64,000 nt of DNA from Pleodorina starrii (Eukaryota; Chlorophyta; Chlorophyceae; Chlamydomonadales; Volvocaceae), in contig BRXU01000041.1 in the NCBI GenBank assembly GCA_030267565.1, forward strand, positions 891,501 through 955,500, read 5' to 3'. The position numbers were made by a program, and so were the translations under genes. The notes under the pieces were generated by a model, which was given only the letters and a program-made list of their open reading frames with translations, had not been told where the DNA came from and searched no databases. Shown here in pieces: positions 29,701-40,662 of the stretch (its first letter is position 1; each line of letters opens with the position of its first letter).

Positions 29701-32700
29701 TGCGTCGTCCCGCCATACATCCCCCAATCAACGCAAACCCCGTCCACCCACCTGCACTCCGATGCAGTGGATCGGGACCTCTGCCGCCTTCATGCTCGTC
29801 ACCAGCTGCACAAACTGCGGCCAGTCGTCCCCCGTGACGAGACCGTAGTCGTTGAGACAGAGCTGCGCGGTGGGGTCGGCGGCGGCAGCCCAGCGGAAGC
29901 CGTCGTACAGGATGCCCGGCCACATGCCCGGGCAGTTCTGAATGAAGTCGAGCTTGTGGAGCACTTCATTGAAAACGTCGTACTGCTTGAACATGCCCCT
30001 GCGTGGTGATGCATCATTATTCATTCATTCATTATCATGAGCAGATAGTGATGATCGAGGGCGGGAATAATAAGCATAATAAGTTTGTCGATAGGAGGAT
30101 TATTATTGCTTGGACACGAGCGATTGACTGACTGAATGTACGTATGGCTGCGTGGATAGATGGAACGCACGATCGATCGAACGCGCGAACACAAGCTATC
30201 GAGGAACACGATCTATCTACTGCCGTGCTGGCTGGCTGGGCTTGCTCCGTCGCGCCGCTGCTGAGTGAGTGACGGAGCCCTAGCTACGTACTACTTCGTT
30301 GTCCATCCGTGCTTTCCCCCATCCATGCATGCATCCAGCAGCTCGACATGCATACATGCATGCGTGCATGTACCCACGCTAATTCCATGCGTGCAAATCA
30401 TCCGAACCCAACGCCAGTCCGTCGATGGCGACGCAAACTACGTAACACATACACTATCGATAGATGACGTCACGCACGCACCCATCCAGCCAGCCGCTCG
30501 CTATCTATCCGTCACTCACTCACTTGAACGCAGTGACGTCCCGAGTGATGCGCGTGTACAGGTAGTCGCGATAGTTGGCACAACCCTTCTGCAGCACGCA
30601 GACGGCCAACAAAGTAAGGAAATAACCACGCAGTTACACGTACATACATGGGTATATATGCATGTTTACGTGCGTGCGTGCCGCGCGACGCGCGGCGGAG
30701 CGAGGGAATGAAGTTGGACCGCTTCGTTGATGATTGATTATTGCACATACAGGTACGTGTGTGCAGAGGAGAATGCATGAAGTAAACTCTGTACCGAGTC
30801 TCTGTGCGTACGTAATGATATATAACCCCACAGAGAGGTGGGGTGACAGGTTTCCCCGGTCCCAGTCCTCTGCGTGGCCGCACCGCGGGTCACGTCGTTA
30901 TCCGCCGTACAATCAACTAACGCATACATAGCCTCACTACGTATGGTACACGCACCTGACGAGACCAGTGCCTCGCAAAGGCGGCATCCGTGGTATACCT
31001 GCATGCATACAGCAGCAGTAAATCGTTCAGAGCGCAGCGCGAAGTTAAAACGAACCATTACCTACGTTCATAAACGCATGCATTTACTGTGGATGAACCA
31101 CCATGCACACCTAGCTACCGATCACGGACGTGCGTGGATGGCTCTCGATCGATCCGGGCTGTGCCTTACTTCATTCCTCAGTCAGGCTCCGTCGATCGAG
31201 CGAGATGCCCGTGTCGTCCGTGTGCATGCCATTTATTATCTATTTACAGCACGCAGCCGACCAAACGAAACTGCCGGGTGGGCACCTACCCCGACTTTGA
31301 CTTCCAACTCCGTCCGCTCGCTCCGGCACACAGCAGTAGTCAGGCAAGCCCACGTACGCGCGCATCATATATACATACACGTACACATATATACATGATG
31401 CATCATCAAGCAACTTACCATTCCAGCGTGTGGCCGCGTGCCAACACGAAATCATTGGTGGTGGAAAAGTTAATGTGATTGTTCATGATGTAGTTGTATT
31501 TGTCGGAGAAATTCCCTTGCGTTGGCTCGTAATTCTGCATGGTAGGTGCCGCGGCGGCGTGTATGTACGCACCATCAATCCACGCAGCAAAGCAACTTAT
31601 TAATAAGCGGTAATAGCAAAAGCAATCGATAAAAAAAGCGCGCGCAGCAGCAGGTCGGCTGGCAGATAGGCGGGCAGGCTGACAGGCACGCACGCAGGCA
31701 GGCAGGCTTGCAGGCGGGCTCGCAGTCACGAACGCATGCAGGCAAGAGGACAGGCATCAACGCCCCTTGCCCCTCGCCCCCCACCGTGATGCATGAGGCA
31801 GGGCGGGGAGGTGATGATCTATCACCTCCGTATCGCGCGATTAGTATAGCCATTGTTTCCTCCAACCCTAACCCTTGCTTATTTACGCATCTTTTAAACA
31901 GCAACCACCTAATAATATAAGTAGATGGACGAACGCATCGAGGTATTATAAATGAATGAGGCACGCAGGCCGGACGATCGACAAATAATAAACTGTCTGT
32001 GCGACATCTATCTGTCTATCTATCGTACGACACGCGTCCGCTCAGCTCCTGGTGAACAGACAAAACGGCAAAATAAACATATCTGATCCTAACACGCTTA
32101 CGATAACGAATTGCAAAACGGAGCTACCGTGGCGACGACGATGGATGGCACCGCAGGAGGAAGTGCTCAAGCGAGCGAGCGAAGGAGCCCGCGCGCCAAC
32201 ATACCCTACCGGTACATTCGTCTTTCTTTTGGCCTGCTACGTACGCTCGCCGATTGCATCGCTGCTGGCTGCACGGCACTGCACGTACGGCCATCTGCTG
32301 GCTGCTGATGTATGACCCGAAAGCTCGCTACATACATATATACCGACATACGCGACGCCTGCGTGCCCTAGCGGCGGAGTCAATTGAGTCAATTGACTCA
32401 TACGAATAATACCTCACCGGCCACTTGAATCCATTTTCGGGCACGAGCGCGTTGAAGTGCTTCTTGGCAGTATCCAGGTACCAGCTCAGGTTCGCGGACG
32501 AGACGGACGACCACTCCATGGACGAGCCGAATGGAAAGTCGTGCATCGCCAGGCGCAGCTTTAGGGAGGCAAGCCTGGTGCCAGCAAGTGCATGCTGCTG
32601 CTTCTGCAGCAAGCAAGCAAGCAAGCAGGTAGGCGGTCCCCAAGCAAGCCGGATCGCAACCGATTGACGGAGGGCGGAATGAGGGCGGAAAAAGGCAGCA

Positions 32701-33456
32701 GGCAGGTAGTGTAAGCCTGGCTCCTGAGCATCCGCGGGATAAACCTTTACTGCTTACAATTGCAAACTGCATACGTAGACAGCAGGCAGCGACGTAAGCC
32801 GCCCACGCAGTACGTACGTAAGCAGGAAGGTATGTACCAAACGAACCTCATGACGCGCGTCAATCAACCAATGATCGTTCGAACGATCATTTGTTGATCT
32901 GCTGCTTTCTGAATTCAGAAAGCAGCAGATCCGCTAAGGCAGCCACGCACCCTGCCACGCACAGCTTTTGAAGGTGTCCGCCGTCTGTTGCTTGCTGGCA
33001 CGATGCGAGTAATGCCATGCATATCTACGACCTGTCAATAACTACTTCCTTCCATCTACCCACCTGCTGCCTACACATATATGTATATATATATATAGCT
33101 ATATAGCTACATATTTGCCTATCTGCTCCACGCACGTACGCGCGCACGTACCTTCTTCTTGGTGCTCTTCTTCACAAACTGAATAGAAAAGTTACCCTTT
33201 CGATAGGTGTTGATGCGCGCCGCCACGTTGGTCTGGTTGCAGTAGTCCGCGTCATTGGCGGCGGGGCTGCTGCTGGCGCGCGCCGCGACCATCGCCGATC
33301 GCGGAAAGGCGTCCACCGCCGCCAGAGAAAAGTCATCCACAAAAACTGCTCCGGCGAGTAGGCCCAGGTCGAGCGTGTAGTGGTAGACAGCGGACTTGGC
33401 GGCGGGCTTGAAGCTGGGGAGGCACATCTGCTGCCACTCCGTGGTGGCCTGCAGTG

Positions 33457-33525
<69 letters not shown>

Positions 33526-35681
33526 CAGCGAGCGAGGGACTTGTACCGTATAGCGATAGGCTGGGTATATATGTACATATGCATTGCATCAGTGTTCGTA
33601 TCTTATTTATGGGCTTTCGTTCTTCTGGACGAAAGGGGCCCTTTCTGGCCCGTTTCGTTCGCTGCTGGCTGGCGGACGAACGGCCCCTCCGGGGCCGTAA
33701 TTCGTTCGTCCGGCCGGACGAACCGGACGAACGCCTGAAACCGGCTGAAAACCTTAAAATGGCCCGTGCCGCCGTCAGAGCGTTGAAAACCAGCGAAAGA
33801 GGCCCATTTTTTGGGCGGGGCCCCAGCGCGAAGCGCCCAGGGGGGCCCCGCCCTGTAGGATTCCCCATGTCCGTGCCTGCCTTCCTGCCTATAAGCCCAA
33901 AGAGGTGGAATTGTTCGTCCGGCCAGACGAACGGGGTACTTTCCGGTCCATTTTTTCGTTTGGCTGGTGGACGAACGCCGGCCTTCGGCCGGCGTTTGGT
34001 TCGTCCGGCCGGACGAACGGGCCTTCGGCCGTTCGGTCAAAACGGCCCTTCGGGCCGTCGGATCATCCGGACGACGAAGATACGAACACTGGTATGCATG
34101 TGCAGAAGGATGCACATGCGCATACATACGTTCGTGCATGGGTTATTATTAGGTATGAACTGAAGACATGGTCCATGCAATAAGAACACGGTTCGTTAGA
34201 TACGCGCGTGCTCGCATCTATTGATGATGATGTACTGCGCATTGCTCGCGTGTATGTGTAGCAAGGTAGGGTCGGTCGTTACTTTGTGTGTATGTCGTAC
34301 GCAGGGTTAATAGGCCCATTTCTATGGCTTTTGACGAGCATTGGTTTCGGTAGTACAAAAAAGCAGGACATTTCTATGGGCGTCTGAGACCAAGCGAAAG
34401 CAGTACTTCACTTCTGTTGTTCTTCTGAACTTGTTAATATTACATGCCACAAAAGCCTGCACGAAGCGTTAACAATCTCAGCCTCTAGGGCCACGTCCAA
34501 CTCTACCCCATATGGACACGCCTATGAATGGAGATTTCACTGATGAAGAACTATCTGAGATTTATGAGTTGTATGGTCGGATGTGCCTGGCGTTCCTGGT
34601 CATGTGGAACGTCTCCAAGTGGCACATGCTCATGTTCACACTTGCTGTCGGCGTCTTTGTCGGAATCCTGAAGCAGCCGGAGTGCCAGCCCCATGGCTAA
34701 TCTGAGTCTGGTTAAGCGTCTGATCAGGGGTGCCAGTGGAGTTCAAGCAAGTTAGGCAGCGACATGCCTCTAGATTTCAGGCTCCAAGCCTAGTACTTAC
34801 AGACTACCTAGAGCTCAAACATTATACTTTCTAACAAAGTCATAGACATATTGTAAGATGCTAGGTAGATGGACTATGTGTTGAACATCACGGCTCTTCA
34901 AGGGACTGACACCGTTCGAAAGCCAATCACACGCCGCGTATGCCTAACATCAAACTTGCAAATGTGCATTTGGCTCCACTAGCTCCACTTTTAACTTACT
35001 CCAAACTACAATAACGCACTGTCGTATTCCATCAAGCCCAAAGGCCAGATGGAATACGACGTGGACGACACGCGCAAAGTTCGCTCATAGAAATGCCGTA
35101 CCGCGGGACGAGCACTGGTTTCGGCCCATAGAAATGGGCCTAATGTCTGATAGTATTAGTAATAGTACTGATAATTGACCGGCGGCATACAGACCGACGC
35201 GACCCAGCAACACGCTAGCTTTGCACCAAACAAGGTATGCACTCACCTCCCCACTGCTGATTGTAGCCCAAACATGGCCATCCTCTGTGACCAAGTTTAT
35301 TGTTAGGGCGGCCCCGCCGGCAATGGTGGTGCGCACCCAGATGCACGCCGAGTAGGCTTGCGACGCGGACAGCTCGAAAGCTTGCGACTGAAGTTGCACA
35401 CCCCATGCTCCATCCGACGCCAGCTCCGTCGTTATGTTGACCGCGATACCGTAGACCCCCGTCCGTGCCGCCCCAGTGCTCGCGAAGTCGAAGGTAACAA
35501 CCGGGCATGGGCAACCCCAGTCGCGAACTAGCGTCGTCCAGGTCTCAGCAGATTCCCCTGGCTCCCAGCTGGTCGAATACAGGGCCAATTGTTGTATTTG
35601 CGGCTGCGCACCCGAGAAGTTCAACAATGCTAGTAGGGCGCCGACGAAGATGGAAGTCTGCCGGCTCCAGATTCTTGCCAT
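26743..35681 (-). CDS. Secreted CBM-GH10 endo-1,4-beta-xylanase-like enzyme, nine exons
   Basis: Likely hydrolyses internal beta-1,4 bonds in xylan-type polysaccharides outside the cell. Exons on the minus strand, GT-AG with matching phases: 35681-35247, 33448-33152, 32603-32418, 31534-31419, 30998-30956, 30588-30524, 29998-29752, 29217-28985, 27028-26743, giving 635 residues. Residues 1-26 form a signal peptide (IFVGALLALLNFSGA). About 30-215 are a beta-rich carbohydrate-binding module (CBM4/9/22 type), then the linker RINTYRKGNFSIQF that usually precedes GH10. The GH10 barrel shows ALVPENGFKW, NYEPTQGNFS, RGHTLEW, the acid/base Glu392 in DVFNEVLH, the nucleophile Glu497 in ITEYNFW, and a late VIMWGFWDG. 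The Glu-Glu spacing of 105 fits the family. Introns are large (up to 1.96 kb) and full of repeats. It could act in wall remodelling or feeding; the true substrate is unproven. Confidence 0.93.
27257..27906 (-). mobile_element. Three head-to-tail SINE-like units with (ACACATAC)n tails
   Basis: A unit of about 130 bp (27777-27906 and 27587-27716, nearly identical, period 190) is followed on the minus strand each time by an octamer tail (27717-27776 and 27480-27586). A third, diverged and longer unit (27320-27479) has its own tail at 27257-27319 and begins near CGGCGCAGCGGTTAGCAC, which resembles a tRNA A-box region. The repeated tail and truncated 5' ends suggest non-LTR retrotransposition; a B-box is not convincing. 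All lie in the last intron of the xylanase gene (27029-28984). Confidence 0.5.
28566..28651. repeat. (TGTGTATG)n octanucleotide microsatellite
   Basis: Same octamer as the tails at 27257-27776, in the same intron, without a recognisable unit beside it. It may be the tail of a lost or diverged copy. Confidence 0.9.
32870..32931. repeat. Two adjacent perfect palindromes (22 bp and 36 bp)
   Basis: 32870-32891 is a 22-bp perfect palindrome centred on TTCGAA. 32896-32931 is a 36-bp perfect palindrome (GATCTGCTGCTTTCTGAA plus its complement) centred on GAATTC. Four bases separate them. They lie in xylanase intron 2 (32604-33151). Confidence 0.95.
33458..33523. repeat. (TA)n dinucleotide repeat
   Basis: About 30 TA units ending some 15 bases before the acceptor of xylanase exon 2 on the minus strand, where a pyrimidine tract would be expected. 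Confidence 0.95.
33600..34080. repeat. Palindrome-rich element, unknown family
   Basis: The 20-mer palindrome GTTCGTCCGGCCGGACGAAC occurs exactly at 33704-33723 and 33999-34018, with a near copy at 33913-33932. Other hairpins are at 33681-33697 and about 33980-34056, where three stems share a GCC-TTC-GGC core. All lie in xylanase intron 1. The density of palindromes resembles the selfish palindromic repeats known from volvocine organelle genomes; kinship is not shown. Confidence 0.7.
34311..35142. mobile_element. 832-bp inverted-repeat element (MITE-like DNA transposon)
   Basis: TAGGCCCATTTCTATGG at 34311-34327 has its exact reverse complement at 35126-35142. If the outer TA is a target duplication, the element fits a TA-inserting family such as Tc1/mariner, but this is inferred. 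A second, imperfect inner pair (CATTTCTATGGGCG near 34369, complement near 35082-35095) and a 13-bp perfect hairpin (35021-35033 with 35048-35060) support a structured element. It has a 62-codon plus-strand ORF (34512-34700) with one hydrophobic stretch, but no transposase. Confidence 0.65.
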
Positions 35682-35795
35682 GATGTATGAGCTGATCACC
35701 TGGTGACAATAGTACAGAGATCTTTGCTCTTTTGCTATTTTATTCAGAACGAAAGCGTCAAAGATAGGGCATTCGACTGCTGACCACGCGCACTG

Positions 35796-36001
35796 CCACC
35801 TGCGTAATCAAGCGCTTCTATGTACACACAAAGGATGTGTTTTAGATTTGAAAAACTTGCAAACAGAGTGCATATTCTGAACAGCGCATCGGCTATATCC
35901 ACCTGCGTAATCAAGCGCTTCTATGTGCACACAAAGGATGTGTTTTAGATTAACTTGCAAACAGAGTGCATATTCTGAACAGCGCATCGGCTATATCCAC
36001 C
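35796..36001. repeat. About 100-bp tandem duplication upstream of the xylanase gene
   Basis: The segment starting CCACCTGCGTAATCAAGCG at 35796 is repeated from 35899, and its first bases appear a third time at 35997. The copies differ by a 5-base deletion and a few substitutions. It lies 115-320 bp before the start codon of the xylanase gene, so within its likely promoter or 5' UTR. Confidence 0.9.
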
Positions 36002-37140
36002 TGCGACATGCATTAGTAAGCTGCTGTACGTCGTGCGGCTTCCTAGAAGTATCGGGCGGGCTTCTCGCCAGGTTAAAATCCAGCATAAGGATCATAAGTA
36101 TGAAAGTATCGTTTCATACCACGCATATGCATATCTTACATGTTGTTGCTTCCTGCTGGCAGTTTCCGTACGTTGCATCCCGGTGCAACCAACAGTGCTG
36201 ACTGCCTGGTCAGCAACTTCCTGTTCATACGAATCCCATCTTATTTCAGCCAAATTCTTGATGCAGCGTGATGTGCTTATCTAATTCGTCCCCACGGGGG
36301 GGGGGCGGGCCTGCGGCATTGCGGCTCGATCGCTCGCAGCTGCGCCCCAGTGCGCCCCTACTGCAATACGGCTGCCGTTGGGCGGGTACGATCGTTGCGT
36401 GGGAGAATGGCGCACACGCACCTTCCGCATGCGTGCAGCGGTGCACATTCTACCTGCATACATACATTTTTACCAGCAGTAGAGGGGCGCGCTGGGCGGG
36501 AGGCAGGGAAAGCAGTAGTCGGTGGGACGGGGCAGGCCCTGCTGCTGCTGCCAGGTAGTTGCGTGTGCCGTCCGATGCGTGCAGCGAGAAAGGAGGGGGC
36601 CACGTCGGAGCCGAATCGAGCGTCGCGGAAGTTGATTGGTCCGGAAGGCGAATGTATACGTATGCCTGCAGGCGCTTGTGGAGAGGCTGGTGGTGGTGAT
36701 GGACGAATAAGAGCGAGCACCAGAACTAAAGCAACTAACACTGAGGGTCTTTCTCGCTGCAAAGGCACGGACTGCGTACATTGCAGAGAGCACAAACCAC
36801 CCGTGGCAAGTGAGCGAGCAAAGTGCGCAGACTGCGCGTACAGGCAAGCATCGAAGCCCGTGCATATGCGCGCGTTTGGACCGGCCACCCCTGGGCCGTG
36901 CAACGTACGAACGCGGCGCCACAGCGGAGCACATACTGTATATCTGACTGGCGTGCGTAGGTGCGCTAGCAAGCGCAACCCACAGCTGTACACTGCCGCC
37001 CAGCACCACGCCCCAAGGAAAGCCGTGACACCCCAGCCAGTGCCCGTGCATAGGTGAGAACGCCCTCTCCCAGCGCCGACCCTTTTTCCAGATCAGAAAG
37101 GTGATGCCCCCAACCTCCGCCCTCACGCAGTATATGAAAA
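36002..37140. other. Gene-poor region before the satellite block
   Basis: A plus-strand frame is open from about 36350 to 37057 with two Cys-rich bits (CKGTDCVHC, CADCAYR) but no recognisable domain, signal or splice pattern. I do not call a gene. Confidence 0.35.
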
Positions 37141-40100
37141 CGGACCCCGAACACCCACGCCGAACGACCCCGAACGACCCCGAACGGACCCCGAACGGAC
37201 CCCGAACGACCCCGAACGGACCCCGAACGACCCTGAACGGACCCCGAACGACCCCGAACGACCACGAATGACCCCGAGCAGACCCCGAACGACCCCGAAC
37301 GGACCCCGAGCGACCCCGAGCGGACACGAACGGCCCCTGAACGACCCCGAACGACCACGAACGGACCCGAACGACACCGAACGACCCCGAACGGACCCCG
37401 AACGACACCGAACGACCCTGAACGGACCCCGAACGGACCCCGAATGACCCTGAACGGACCCCGAACGACCCCGAACGACACCGAACGGACCCCGAACGAC
37501 ACCGAACGACCCCGAACGACCGCGAACGACCCCGAACGGACCCCGAACGGACCCCGAACGGACCCCGAACGACCCCCAACGACCCCGAACGGACCCCGAA
37601 CGAAACCGAACGGACCCCGAACGACCCCGAACGGACCCCGAACAGAACCCGAAAGGACCCCGAACGACCCCGAACGGACCCCGAATGCGAACGATTACCA
37701 AACGGACCCCGAACACCCACGCCGAACGACCCCGAACGGACCCCGAACGGACCCCGAACGGACCCCAACGACCCCGAACTGACCCCGAACGACCCCGAAC
37801 GGACCCCGAACGGACCCCGAACGACACCGAACGACCCCGAACGAAACCGAACGGACCCCGAATGACCCCGAACGGACCCCGAACGACCGCGAACGACCCC
37901 TTACGGACCCCGAACGGACCCCGAACGACCCCCAACGACCCCGAACGGACCCCGAACGAAACCGAACGGACCCCGAACGACCCCGAACGGACCCCGAACA
38001 GACCCCGAAAGGACCCCGAACGACCCCGAACGGACCCCGAATGCGAACGATTACCAAACGGACCCCGAACACCCACGCCGAACGACCCCGAACGGACCCC
38101 CGCCGAACGGACCCCGAACGGACCCCAACGACCCCGTACAGACCCCGAACGACCCCGAACGGACCCCGAACGGACCCCGAACGACCCCGAGCGGACCCGA
38201 ACGGACCCTGAACGACCCCGAACGACCACGAACGGACCCGAACGACACCGAACGACCCCGAACGGACCCCGAACGACACCGAACGACCCCGAACGGACCC
38301 CGAACGACACCGAACGACCCCGAACGGACCCCGAACGACACCGAACGACCCCGAACGGACCCCGAACGACACCGAACGACCCCGAACGGACCCCGAACGG
38401 ACCCCGAACGGACCCCGAACAGACCCCAACGACCCCGAACAGACCCCGAACGACCCCGAACGGACCCCGAACGGACCCCGAACGACACCGAACGACCCCG
38501 AACGGACCCCGAACGGACCCTGAACGACCCCGAACGACCACGAACGGACCCGAACGACACCGAACGACCCCGAACGGACCCCGAACGACACCGAACGACC
38601 ACGAACGGAACCGGACGACACCGAACGACCCCGAACGGACCCCGAACGACACCGAACGACCCCGAACGGACCCCGAACAGACCCCGAACGACCCCGAACG
38701 GACCCCGAACGGACCCCGAACGACACCGAACGACCCCGAACGGACCCCGAACGAAACCGAACGGACCCCGAACGACCCCGAACGGACCCCGAACAGAACC
38801 CGAAAGGACCCCGAACGACCCCGAACGGACCCCGAATGCGAACGATTACCAAACGGACCCCGAACACCCACGCCGAACGACCCCGAACGGACCCCGAACG
38901 GACCCCGAACGGACCCCAACGACCCCGAACAGACCCCGAACGACCCCGAACGGACCCCGAACGGACCCCGAACGACACCGAACGACCCCGAACGAAACCG
39001 AACGGACCCCGAATGACCCCGAACGGACCCCGAACGACCGCGAACGACCCCTTACGGACCCCGAACGGACCCCGAACGACCCCCAACGACCCCGAATGGA
39101 CCCCGAACGAAACCGAACGGACCCCGAACGACCCCGAACGGACCCCGAACAGACCCCGAAAGGACCCCGAACGACCCCGAACGGACCCCGAATGCGAACG
39201 ATTACCAAACGGACCCCGAACACCCACGCCGAACGACCCCGAACGGACCCCCGCCGAACGGACCCCGAACGGACCCCAACGACCCCGTACAGACCCCGAA
39301 CGACCCCGAACGGACCCCGAACGGACCCCGAACGACCCCGAGCGGACCCGAACGGACCCTGAACGACCCCGAACGACCACGAACGGACCCGAACGACACC
39401 GAACGACCCCGAACGGACCCCGAACGACACCGAACGACCCCGAACGGACCCCGAACGACCCCGAACGACCCCGAACGGACCCCGAACGGACCCCGAACGG
39501 ACCCCGAACGGACCCCAACGACCCCGAACAGACCCCGAACGACCCCGAACGGACCCCGAACGGACCCCGAACGACACCGAACGACCCCGAACGAAACCGA
39601 ACGGACCCCGAATGACCCCGAACGGACCCCGAACGACCGCGAACGACCCCTTACGGACCCCGAACGGACCCCGAACGACCCCCAACGACCCCGAACGGAC
39701 CCCGAACGAAACCGAACGGACCCCGAACGACCCCGAACGGACCCCGAACAGACCCCGAAAGGACCCCGAACGACCCCGAACGGACCCCGAATGCGAACGA
39801 TTACCAAACGGACCCCGAACACCCACGCCGAACGACCCCGAACGGACCCCCGCCGAACGGCCCCCAAACGGACCCCAACCACACCGAACCACCCCCGAAC
39901 GACCCCGAACGGACCCCGAACGGACCCCGAACGACCCCGAGCGGACCCCAACGGACCCTGAACGACCCCGAACGACCACGAACGGACCCGAACGACACCG
40001 AACGACCCCGAACGGACCCCGAACGACACCGAACGACCCCGAACGGACCCCGAACGACACCGAACGACCCCGAACGGACCCCGAACGGACCCCGAACGGA

Positions 40101-40662
40101 CCCCGAACGGACCCCGAATGACCCCGAACGAAGGGACCCCGAACGACCGCGAACGACCCCGAACGGACCCCGAACGGACCCCGAACGACCCCGAGCGAAC
40201 CCCAACGACCCCGAACGGACCCCGAACGAAACCGAACGGACAACGAACGACCCCGAACGGACCCCGAACGACCGCGAACGACCCCGAACGGACCCCGAAC
40301 GGACCCCGAACGACACCGAACGACCCCGAACGGACCCCGAACAGACCCCGAACGATTACCAAACGGACCCCGAACGACCCACGCCGAACGACCCCGAACG
40401 GACCCCGAACGGACCCCAACGACCCCGAACAGACCCCGAACGACCCCGAACGGACCCCGAACGGACCCCGAACGGACCCCGAACGGACCCCAACGACCCC
40501 GAACGACCCCGAACGGACCCCGAACGGACCCCGGACGACCCCGAACGGACCCCGAACGACCCCGAACGGACCCCGAACGGACCCCGAAAGGACCCCAACG
40601 ACCCGGAACGGACCCCGAACGACCCCGAACGGACCCCGAACGACCCCGAACGGACCCCGAAC
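37141..40662. repeat. Satellite A: mixed 10/11-bp units (GACCCCGAAC / GGACCCCGAAC)
   Basis: 3.5 kb of tandem units with variants such as GACACCGAAC and GACCGCGAAC. A marker motif (GCGAACGATTACCAAACGG or close variant) occurs near 37691, 38047, 38842, 39198, 39797 and 40352. Two pairs share a 356-bp spacing and are offset by 1,151 bp, showing a higher-order repeat. Long stop-free frames here come from the repeat, not from a gene. Confidence 0.97.

Noticed and set aside
36350..37057. Cys-containing 235-codon plus-strand ORF
   Set aside because: No domain, signal peptide or splice support; open frames of this size are common in such GC-rich DNA.
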